Assembly (NCBI RefSeq): GCF_013205055.1
Contig: NZ_JABMLF010000006.1
Coordinates: 310,001-374,000, forward strand
Reading direction: 5' to 3'
Length of the DNA stretch: 64,000 nucleotides
Source: Rathayibacter sp. VKM Ac-2856
GTDB taxonomy: Bacteria > Actinomycetota > Actinomycetes > Actinomycetales > Microbacteriaceae
The position numbers were made by a program, and so were the translations under genes. A model generated the notes under the pieces. That model did no database searches. It saw nothing but the letters and a program-made list of their open reading frames with translations, and had not been told where the DNA came from. This document shows, one piece after another, positions 35,022-42,284 of this stretch (positions within the stretch are counted from its first letter, which is position 1; every line of letters starts with the position of its first letter).

Positions 35022-36833
35022 CTACCCCTCCGCGGAGCCCGGCACGCGCAGCCCGTGACCGAAGCGGAACAGCGGGTCCTCGGTGTCGAACGGCACGTCC
35101 GGCCGCCGTGCCGCCGCCGCGGCCATCGACCGCGGAAGGTCCATCGGCAGTGTTCCACGGGCCTCCGACACTCCGAACACCACGTCGAGCACCGCCGCCC
35201 CCGACGCGCCGAAGTCGCCCAGCAGCGCCGCCGTCGAATCGACCAGCGGAGTGAGGACCGCCGGGCGGTCCAGGAAGACGTCGACGACCGTCGGCACCTG
35301 CGCCGCCACCGCCCGCACGTGCTCGACGACCTCCGCCGGGAAGTCGAGCGAGCCGGCGTGGAACACGTTCTCGAACGCCGTCGCGCGCTGCTCGAAGGGC
35401 GCCTGCAGCCGGATCACCGCGAGCTCCGCCTCCGCCGGCGTGCCGACGACGACGCCGTGCTCCGCGGCCACCGCCGGATCGATCCCCTCGACGTAGAGCC
35501 GGATCCCGCGCCGCGCGGGCAGGACGCCGTCGTGGGCGAGCACCGTGATCGCCGCGCGCTGGGCCGCCTCGCCCGCCGCGCGGAACTCCGCCGAGCCGAC
35601 CACGGCCTCCGCCGCCATCGGATCGACGGCGCGCTCGTTGAACAGGCCGAGCACGAACTTCTCCCGCAGCAGCCGCCGCGCGGACACGTCGAGCCGCTCC
35701 TCGGCGATCGTCCCGTCCTCGACGAGGGCGACCAGCGTCTCCGGGATCGACTCGCCGCCGAACTGGTCGACGCCCGCCTCTAGCGCCTTCGCCATCCGCT
35801 CGGGCACCGTCAGGTGCTCCACACCCCAGGCGCGCGCCACGTGGTGGTCGCCCATGATGTCCGAGTCCGAGAGCAGCCCCCAGTCGGTGCAGACGATCCC
35901 GTCGAAGCCGAACCGCTCGCGCAGCAGCCCCGTGATCACCGAGCGGTTGAAGCCGAAGCCGACCTCCTCGTGCTCGGTCCCGACCGGCATCCCGTAGTAC
36001 GGCATGATCTGGCTCGTGCCCGCCTCGAACGCCTGCACGAAGGGCCGCAGGTGGTACTCGGCGTTGTCGCCCGGGTAGACCTGCTCGCGGCCGTAGGGGA
36101 AGTGCGGGTCCTCACCGTCCTTCTGCGGACCGCCGCCGGGGAAGTGCTTGGTCATCGTCGCGACGGAGCGGGCGCCGAGCTCCGCGCCCTGGAATCCGCG
36201 GATGTAGGCGGCCCCGAGCCGGCCGGTGAGCTCGGCGTCCTCGCCGAAGGTGCCCACCTGGCGCGCCCAGCGCGACTCGGTCGCCAGATCGATCTGCGGG
36301 TGCAGGGCGACGCGCAGGCCCACGGCCAGGTACTCCTGGCGCGCGATGTCGCCGAAGCGCTCGACCAGGTCCTCGTCGCCGATCGCCGCGAGGCCGAGCG
36401 GCTCCGGCCACTGCGAGAACGCCTCCGCCTGCGCCCCCGTGCCGGGGTTGTCGGTGAAGGAGTGGCGCGGATCGGTGGACAGCGTCACGGGGATCCCGAG
36501 GCGGCTCGAGGACGCCAGCTCCTGGACCCGGTTGTGCCACTCGGCGAGCTCGCGCGCGGTCGCCGTCCCGCCACCGAGCAGATTGAAGTGCGTCATCCGC
36601 TTCTCGAGGACCATCGTCGCGGTGGAGGGCAGCCCGAACGCGCCGTCCTCGGCCAGAGCGCCGCCCTCGCCCATCACGACCATCGTCTGGAAGAAGAGGC
36701 CCGCCTTCTCCTCGAGCGTCATCTGACCGAGGAGGATCTCGACCCGCTCGCCCACCGGGCGCAGGGGATCGAGGTAGCGGCGGTCGACCTGCTGGTCGAG
36801 CGGCTCGCCGACGGGTGATGACGTCGGTGTCAT
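35022..36833 (-). CDS. Glycoside hydrolase family 3 enzyme (603 aa)
   Basis: Exo-acting beta-glycosidase, cytoplasmic (no signal peptide). N-terminal barrel with the family segment TMTKHFPGGGPQKDG and nucleophile Asp in IVCTDWGLLSDSD; a second domain (residues about 430-590) contains DVVFGVSEARGTLPMDLPRS. It most resembles GH3 beta-glucosidases/xylosidases with short second domains; the substrate cannot be fixed. ATG 36833 follows GAAGGACG, and TATCCT (36883-36878) could be its -10. Divergent from the ProB-like gene. Confidence 0.88.
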   Translation of the reverse strand: MTPTSSPVGEPLDQQVDRRYLDPLRPVGERVEILLGQMTLEEKAGLFFQTMVVMGEGGALAEDGAFGLPSTATMVLEKRMTHFNLLGGGTATARELAEWHNRVQELASSSRLGIPVTLSTDPRHSFTDNPGTGAQAEAFSQWPEPLGLAAIGDEDLVERFGDIARQEYLAVGLRVALHPQIDLATESRWARQVGTFGEDAELTGRLGAAYIRGFQGAELGARSVATMTKHFPGGGPQKDGEDPHFPYGREQVYPGDNAEYHLRPFVQAFEAGTSQIMPYYGMPVGTEHEEVGFGFNRSVITGLLRERFGFDGIVCTDWGLLSDSDIMGDHHVARAWGVEHLTVPERMAKALEAGVDQFGGESIPETLVALVEDGTIAEERLDVSARRLLREKFVLGLFNERAVDPMAAEAVVGSAEFRAAGEAAQRAAITVLAHDGVLPARRGIRLYVEGIDPAVAAEHGVVVGTPAEAELAVIRLQAPFEQRATAFENVFHAGSLDFPAEVVEHVRAVAAQVPTVVDVFLDRPAVLTPLVDSTAALLGDFGASGAAVLDVVFGVSEARGTLPMDLPRSMAAAAARRPDVPFDTEDPLFRFGHGLRVPGSAEG

Positions 36834-36952
36834 GGGGGCGTCCTTCGAACGGGGGAGCCCTCGTCGGCTCCGCGAGAAGGATACGCCGAAAACCGACCAG
36901 CACTAGGGAAATAGGGCGAGCCCGTCGCGAGAGCGCCCCTACCATGGGAGCC

Positions 36953-38293
36953 ATGTCCGACGCCCTGCCCGAAGCCGCCGCCGAGAACCCCTCCTCCCTC
37001 CCGGCGCGGCGGCGGACCCTCGTCGTCAAGATGGGCTCGAGCTCGGTGACCAAGCAGTCCGGACCGGACCCCGTGCTCCTCGCCAGCGCCCTCGAGAGCG
37101 CGTTCGGCGCCCGGGCGCTCGGCTGGGACGTCGTCCTCGTCTCCTCCGGTGCCGTCTCCTCCGGCCGGGCGCTCTTCGCCCGCGTGCAGGACGCCCCGAT
37201 CAGCCCGCGCCTCGCGGCCGCCGTCGGCCAGACCGTGCTGATGGGCTTCTACCGCTCGGTGGCCGAGCTCTCGGGCTCGCTCGTCGCTCAGATCCTGATC
37301 GGCGAGTCCGACCTCGCGTCGCCGCGGCAGATGGCGCACGTCGCGGAGGCGATCCGGCACGCCCTCGACGCGGGCGTCGTGCCGATCGTCAACGGCAACG
37401 ACACCATCGACTCCGCCGGCTCCGACAACGACGGCGTCGCCGGCGGGCTCGCGATGCTCCTCGGGGCGGACCTGCTCCTGCTGCTCACCGACGTCCCCGG
37501 CGTCTTCGCCGGCAGCATCGCGGAGGGCGTGCACCTCGACGAGCTCGGGATCACCGAGCTGCGCGGCATCGGCGTGCAGAAGGGCGGGACGGGCCGCGGC
37601 GGCATCCGCTCGAAGCTCAAGGCCGCCGAGCTCGCCGCGCACAACGGCGTCTCGACCCGCATCGCCGGCGCCCGCACTCCCGACGTCATCCTCGGCGCCA
37701 TCGACGGCCCCGGGCCCGGCACCCTCGTCCGCGCCGTGCACGCGCACCCCGCGGTGGAGCAGCGCTGGATCTCGGGCGTCGCGACCTCCCGCGGCCGCAT
37801 CGAGATCAACCTCGAGGCCGAGCGGAGCATCGCCTCCGGCTCGAGCCTGTTCGCCTCCGGCATCAAGCGCGTCTCCGGCGACTTCGTCGGCGGCGACGTG
37901 ATCGAGGTCCGCGCCCTCAGCGGCGAGCTGCTGGCGCGCGGAGTGTCGCGGGTGTCCTCGCGTCTGCTCACCCTGGTCCGGGCCCTGCGGGTCGACGAGA
38001 TCGCGCGGGTGTTCGTCGCCGTCCTCGCGCACGCCGCCGACGCCGATCCCACGGCGATCGCCGCCGAGGGGGAGCGCCCGCAGCTGACACGCGCCCTGGA
38101 GTACGCGCGCGCCCTCTCCTTCGAGCACGGCAGGGCGGCGGCGATGGAGATCGTCTCGCTCTTCCCCGCCGAGAGCATCGGCGCGCTGGTCGGCCAGGGC
38201 GCGGCGGTCGAGGAGCTCGTCGAGCGCTACACCCGGCTCGTCCGCACCCTGGCGATCGTCGGGAACGAGCAGCTGGTCGTCTTCCGCGACTGA
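36953..38293 (+). CDS. Glutamate 5-kinase-like protein with PUA domain and C-terminal extension (446 aa)
   Basis: Amino-acid-kinase fold: VVKMGSSSVT near residue 25, VSSGAVSSGR, AAVGQTVLMGFY, SDNDGVAGGLAMLLGADLLLLLTDVPGVF and GTGRGGIRSKLKAA. A PUA-like domain follows (from about GVATSRGRIEINLEAE). Two departures from ProB stand out: the substrate loop reads NGNDTID instead of NENDTV, and about 80 residues extend past the PUA domain. No proA is nearby. It may be a proline-pathway kinase or a paralogue with another substrate. ATG 36953 lies seven bases after TACCAT (36940-36945), probably leaderless. Confidence 0.75.
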   Translation: MSDALPEAAAENPSSLPARRRTLVVKMGSSSVTKQSGPDPVLLASALESAFGARALGWDVVLVSSGAVSSGRALFARVQDAPISPRLAAAVGQTVLMGFYRSVAELSGSLVAQILIGESDLASPRQMAHVAEAIRHALDAGVVPIVNGNDTIDSAGSDNDGVAGGLAMLLGADLLLLLTDVPGVFAGSIAEGVHLDELGITELRGIGVQKGGTGRGGIRSKLKAAELAAHNGVSTRIAGARTPDVILGAIDGPGPGTLVRAVHAHPAVEQRWISGVATSRGRIEINLEAERSIASGSSLFASGIKRVSGDFVGGDVIEVRALSGELLARGVSRVSSRLLTLVRALRVDEIARVFVAVLAHAADADPTAIAAEGERPQLTRALEYARALSFEHGRAAAMEIVSLFPAESIGALVGQGAAVEELVERYTRLVRTLAIVGNEQLVVFRD

Positions 38294-38326
38294 CGCCGCC
38301 GTCGTCGGTTCGCGCGCATCGATGGA

Positions 38327-38400
38327 CGAATCGCGCCACAGAATGCGAATCCCGCCACGCGGCGACACGATTCGTGCCACGACTGCGCGCATCGTGTCAC
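38327..38400 (+). repeat. Four 13-bp direct repeats spaced about two helical turns
   Basis: CGAATCGCGCCAC (38327), CGAATCCCGCCAC (38346), CGATTCGTGCCAC (38368) and CGCATCGTGTCAC (38388), with start-to-start distances of 19, 22 and 20 bp. They fill the first half of the 190-bp gap upstream of the 97-aa gene. A protein-binding array is possible; nothing else was seen in the gap. Confidence 0.6.
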
Positions 38401-38483
38401 CGATCGTGCCCGCGGCCGTCTCTCGTGCTCTCCTGTCTGCACAGGAACGGCGCCCCCTCCGCGCCCCGACGGATCGGACCAGC

Positions 38484-38777
38484 ATGACTGCAGCAGCAAT
38501 CGCCACCGCGACCCTCACGAGCCCCGCAACCCGCCACCCGTTCGACGGACCCATCTCGCGCGAGCACTACCAGTCGGACCGGCTCGCCCGCCGCCTCGAG
38601 CTGATCGAGGCGACGATCGCCGAGTGCGAGCGCGACCTCCGCGGCTTCCTCGACCCGCGCACCGGCGCCGTCGTCCCGCCCGCCCGCGGCTCGCTCCGCG
38701 ACCAGCTCCTCAGCAACCTCGCGATCGAGCACGCGCTCGCCGACCGCCTCCGCGGCGCCCTGGGCCTGCACCTCTGA
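38484..38777 (+). CDS. Hypothetical protein (97 aa)
   Basis: Starts at ATG 38484. After a Thr/Ala-rich N-terminus, residues 28-60 (REHYQSDRLARRLELIEATI) form a predicted amphipathic helix with coiled-coil character, followed by RDQLLSNLAIEHALADRLRG. No known domain. Upstream of it lie phased direct repeats; the SIMPL gene follows after 27 bases. Confidence 0.65.
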   Translation: MTAAAIATATLTSPATRHPFDGPISREHYQSDRLARRLELIEATIAECERDLRGFLDPRTGAVVPPARGSLRDQLLSNLAIEHALADRLRGALGLHL

Positions 38778-38804
38778 CGCAGCCCGATGCGGCACGATGA
38801 GGCC

Positions 38805-39452
38805 ATGGTCACCATCACCGTCGCCGGGATCGCCCAGCACTTCCACCCCGCCGAGCGGGGCACCGTCCGCCTCGAGATCCGCCGCGAATCGCGCTCGCGC
38901 TCCCAGGCGCTCGCCGAGGTCACCGCCCTGCACGCCCGGGTGCGCGAGGAGGCCCGCGCCGAGCAGGCCTCGGGTGCGGCGACCTGGTGGTCGGCCGACC
39001 AGGTGTCCGTCTCGACCGTGCACCGCTACCTCAAGGACTCCGACGTCTCCGAGCCGTTCCACGTCGCTGCGGCGAGCGTGCGGGTGAAGTACCGCGACTT
39101 CGACGCCCTCGGCCGCTGGGTCGCCTCCGTCTCAGAGGTCCCCGGCATCGTCGTCGCCGGAGTCGACTGGGACGTCACCGCCGCCCGCCGCGCGAGCGCC
39201 GAGCGCGAGGTGCGGGTCGCCGCGGTCCGGGATGCGCGGGAGCGCGCCGCCGCCTACGCCTCCGCTCTCGGGCTGGACGAGCCGCGCGTGCTCACCCTGT
39301 TCGAGCCGGGGCTCCGCCCGCACACCCGGATCGAGGGCGGCTCGGCCGTGATGAGCCGCGCCATGGCCTTCAAGGGCCAGGAGGAGCTCGCGCTGAAGCC
39401 GGAGGACATCGAGGTGTCGGCCTCCGTCTCCGCCGACTTCGAGGCGAGCTGA
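38805..39452 (+). CDS. SIMPL domain protein (215 aa)
   Basis: Contains the SIMPL (DUF541) pattern: VTITVAGIAQHFHPAERGTV at the start, WSADQVSVSTVHRYLKDS in the middle and a C-terminal EVSASVSADFEA strand. Unlike many family members it has no signal peptide, so it appears cytoplasmic. The biochemical role of the family is unknown. ATG 38805. Confidence 0.8.
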   Translation: MVTITVAGIAQHFHPAERGTVRLEIRRESRSRSQALAEVTALHARVREEARAEQASGAATWWSADQVSVSTVHRYLKDSDVSEPFHVAAASVRVKYRDFDALGRWVASVSEVPGIVVAGVDWDVTAARRASAEREVRVAAVRDARERAAAYASALGLDEPRVLTLFEPGLRPHTRIEGGSAVMSRAMAFKGQEELALKPEDIEVSASVSADFEAS

Positions 39453-39521
39453 GCCGGACGCTCGTGACCCCGGCCGCTCGACGCCGGGAATAGCGCGGGC
39501 GCGTCCGACGCTGGAGCAGGC

Positions 39522-40556
39522 ATGGTCTCGCGCATCGGCTTCCTCTCCTTCGGCCACTACCAGTCCGTCGAGGGGTCGCTGACGCACACCGCCCGCGACG
39601 TCCTGCTGCAGACCATCGAGCTCGCGGAGGCCGCCGAGGAGATCGGGATCGACGGCGCCTACGTCCGCGTCCACCACTTCGCGCCGCAGCTGGCCTCGCC
39701 GTTCCCGCTGCTCGCCGCGATCGCCGCGCGCACGCGCCGCATCGAGATCGGCACCGGCGTCATCGACATGCGCTACGAGAACCCCCTCTACATGGCGGAG
39801 GAGGCGGCGGCGACCGATCTCATCTCCGGCGGCCGACTCGAGCTCGGTGTGAGCCGGGGATCGCCCGAGACGGCGCTCCGCGGCTCGGAGGCGTTCGGCT
39901 ACGTCCCCGCGGAGGGGACGACCGACGCGGACCTCGCGCGCCGCAAGGTGCAGCTCTTCCGCGAGGCGCTCTCCGGCGCCGCCGTGGCCGAGACCGATCC
40001 GGCGCGCACCGGGATGTCGAGCCCGCTCGCGATCGAGCCCCGCTCGCCCGGGCTCGAGGACCGCATCTGGTGGGGTGCCGGCAGCTTCGCGACGGCGCGC
40101 TGGGCGGCGGAGCAGGGCATGAACCTGCAGTCCTCCACACTCCTGCTCGAGGAGGAGGGCATCCCCTTCGACGAGCTGCAGGCGCGCCAGATCCGCGAGT
40201 ACCGCGCGGCCTGGGAGGAGGCCGGCTGGGAGCGCTCGCCGCGCGTCTCCGTCTCGCGCAGCGTCCTCCCGATCACGACCGACCTCGACCGCCTCTACTT
40301 CGGCGGCCGCGGCGAGCGCGACCAGGTCGCCTCGCTCGAGGGCGTCCGCGCCCGCTTCGGCCGCAGCTACACCGGCGAGCCCGACCGCCTCGCCGAGGAG
40401 CTCGCCGCCGACGTCGCCGTCCAGGAGGCGGACACGCTCCTGCTCACCGTCCCCAACCAGTTGGGCGTCGAGTACAACGCCCGCCTGCTGCAGACCGTCG
40501 CCGAGTCGATCGCCCCGGCCCTCGGCTGGTCCCCCGCGGGAGTTGTCGCCGCCTGA
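39522..40556 (+). CDS. LLM class flavin-dependent oxidoreductase (344 aa)
   Basis: Luciferase-like monooxygenase barrel: RIGFLSFGHYQ at the start, DGAYVRVHHFAPQLASPFPL, IEIGTGVIDMRYENPLYMAEEAAATDLISGGRLELGVSRG (a hallmark stretch) and WWGAGSFATARWAAEQGMNL. Uses FMNH2 or F420; the substrate is unknown. ATG 39522 follows GGAGCAGG. Transcript probably ends in the REP cluster downstream. Confidence 0.87.
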   Translation: MVSRIGFLSFGHYQSVEGSLTHTARDVLLQTIELAEAAEEIGIDGAYVRVHHFAPQLASPFPLLAAIAARTRRIEIGTGVIDMRYENPLYMAEEAAATDLISGGRLELGVSRGSPETALRGSEAFGYVPAEGTTDADLARRKVQLFREALSGAAVAETDPARTGMSSPLAIEPRSPGLEDRIWWGAGSFATARWAAEQGMNLQSSTLLLEEEGIPFDELQARQIREYRAAWEEAGWERSPRVSVSRSVLPITTDLDRLYFGGRGERDQVASLEGVRARFGRSYTGEPDRLAEELAADVAVQEADTLLLTVPNQLGVEYNARLLQTVAESIAPALGWSPAGVVAA

Positions 40557-40561
40557 GGCGG

Positions 40562-40667
40562 CATGCCGGTCGAGCAGCCCCACGCCGTGCTGGTCGAGTA
40601 GCCCCGCAGGGTCGCACCGATGGGAGGGGATCTCGATACGCCCGCTCTGCGGGCTGCTCGATCGGCA
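40562..40667. repeat. REP-like cluster C
   Basis: Two inverted partial copies (40562-40579, 40587-40620) and one full plus copy (40630-40667, CTCGATACGCCCGCTCTGCGGGCTGCTCGATCGG-like). Lies between the convergent ends of the LLM oxidoreductase and the frameshifted nucleotidyltransferase gene. Confidence 0.8.
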
Positions 40668-40713
40668 GGGAAGCGGGGACGCTCGCTCCGCCGCGCGCGA
40701 GCTTCGATGACGG

Positions 40714-41333
40714 TCAGCGAGAGGACGCTCGAGGGATCGGCCGTCCCGGTGTCTCGCCGGTGCCCTTCCCGCGGTTCAGGGAGGGCAGCGTCAGCAGATC
40801 CGGCGCCGGGGTCTCGGCGCGAAGGATGTCCTCGAGCAGGAGGAGTGCTCGATCGGTCAGCTCGTCCGCCGGGTAGAAGGCCCGGTGCAGCTCCTCCGCC
40901 TCCTCGATCGAGTCGATCGCATGAGGGCGAGGAGCCGAGCGATGTCGTCGTCATCGCGTCCAGGGCGGCTCGCTCGGAGCTTCATCGCGAGGAGCGCGCG
41001 AGTGGAGGCGATCTCGACGACGACGTCGTCGGCTGAGTGGATCACGGTCCATTCGACCGTCTCGCCGTAGTCGGGGAAGAAGATCGACGCGTCCGGGTTC
41101 AGCCAGCGGGTGGGCCAACCGCGCCTCGCGCCGACCGTCTCGGAGGCTGCCAGCACGTCCTCGGCAGGAGTCAGGCGCGCATCGACGTCGTCGGTGAGCC
41201 GACGGTCACCGAACCAGAACGCGATCGCCGCACCGCCGACGATCCGGATCCCGGCGGGCTGCCGCGATCGGGCCAGGATCGCGACGACCTCCGAGAGTCC
41301 GTCGATGATGTCCTCGCGGCTCAACTGGTCCAT
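40714..41333 (-). pseudogene. Nucleotidyltransferase (DUF6036/AbiEii-like), frameshifted
   Basis: Starts at ATG 41333 and shows GIRIVGGAAIAFWFGD and TDDVDARLTP (acidic pair at about residues 48-51), the marks of a nucleotidyltransferase of the AbiEii/DUF6036 kind. The frame breaks at codon 138 (40922-40920): reading on gives Arg/Ser junk and a stop at 40857, while the next frame continues sensibly (AIDSIEEAEELHRAFYPADE, then LTDRALLLLEDILRAETPAP) to a stop at 40714. Restoring one base gives a 206-aa protein. Either a true pseudogene or a sequencing error in a toxin-like gene paired with the regulator upstream. Confidence 0.75.
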
Positions 41334-41908
41334 CAGGCGCTCACCAGCGTCTCGGCCTCGATGAGGACGTTGCGCCGGGCGAACTCCTGTGACACACGCG
41401 CCAGGTCCACCCGCGTCCGGACTCCGCCCGTCGGCGGCTGCCACGGTGCTGCGAGGAAACGCGACGGGTCGTCGATCCACTCGGCGTGGGGGAGGCCTTC
41501 CTCGTCGAGTCGGTGCGCGCCGATGGCGGCGAGCGCCGCTCCCCAGCCCGGGTCGGCGAAGGGCGGGGGCTCGGCGAGGGTCAGACCGACCCGGAGCGCG
41601 CCGTGCACGTCGGCGAGATTGTCGGCGAGCTGGATGAGCTGGCGGTAGGCGGTCCTGATGTCATCGGCGTCCAGAGCCTCGGAGATGATCGCCCCGATCG
41701 TCGCTGCGTCCTTCCGGACGGTCGGCACGAGCACGATCGAGTGCTGCGTGCGAGAGAGCAGCCGCTCGAGCAGATCGACCGACGGCTGCCGCCTGTCGTT
41801 CTCGATCCGAGAGAGCGTGGCCTCGGCGACGTCGGAGGATGCGGAGAGCTCGCGCTGGGACAGCCGCGCTCCCCAGCGGGCGGAGCGCAGCAGCCGGGCT
41901 GCGGTCAT
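41333..41908 (-). CDS. XRE-family regulator, putative antitoxin (191 aa)
   Basis: Residues 5-60 form an XRE helix-turn-helix (ARLSQRELSASSDVAEATLS, then RIENDRRQPSV). The C-terminal two thirds are specific to this type and may bind the partner. I chose ATG 41908, which follows GAGGAGG; a TTG at 41938 would place the operator palindrome inside the gene. Its stop overlaps the nucleotidyltransferase start (TGATG), so the pair is co-translated like a toxin-antitoxin module with the regulator first. Confidence 0.8.
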   Translation of the reverse strand: MTAARLLRSARWGARLSQRELSASSDVAEATLSRIENDRRQPSVDLLERLLSRTQHSIVLVPTVRKDAATIGAIISEALDADDIRTAYRQLIQLADNLADVHGALRVGLTLAEPPPFADPGWGAALAAIGAHRLDEEGLPHAEWIDDPSRFLAAPWQPPTGGVRTRVDLARVSQEFARRNVLIEAETLVSA

Positions 41909-41920
41909 CAGGACCTCCTC

Positions 41921-41940
41921 GGTTGACGGATCAGTCAACC
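41921..41940. promoter_or_regulatory. Operator palindrome of the regulator/nucleotidyltransferase pair
   Basis: GGTTGAC-N6-GTCAACC, perfect 7-bp arms, 13 bases upstream of the regulator ATG. A minus-strand -10 candidate TAAGGT (41943-41938) overlaps it, so binding would cover the transcription start. Autoregulation is inferred. Confidence 0.65.
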
Positions 41941-41973
41941 TTAGCTTGTCTGCTGCAGTCGCCTTCTTGCGGA

Positions 41974-42280
41974 TGTGCTGGTCGAGCAGTCCCGAAGAGG
42001 CGGATCGAGAGCGGCCGGCGCCGGGCGTATGGTCTGCAGGCTGCTCGATCGGCGCTGGTGGATCTCGATACGCCCGCTGCGCGGGCTACTCGATCAGCAT
42101 GAAGAGGGGACCTGCTGCGCGAGCCGCTCCACCAGCATGGGGCGCGGGCTGCTCGATCGGCGGCGGTGGATCTCGATACGCCCGCTGCGCGGGCTACTCG
42201 ATCGACATGAAGGTCGCCCGCTCTGCTGCGAGCGCGACTCGTGCTGGTCGAGCAGCCTCGCAGGGGCGTATCGAGACCCG
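41974..42280. repeat. REP-like cluster D
   Basis: Inverted copy 41974-42010, plus copies 42061-42101 and 42169-42209 (near-identical CTCGATACGCCCGCTGCGCGGGCTACTCGAT cores), inverted copy 42241-42280, and fragments near 42040 and 42125-42160. The 346 bases between the XRE gene and the GH2 gene hold nothing else. Confidence 0.88.
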
Positions 42281-42284
42281 GCGT

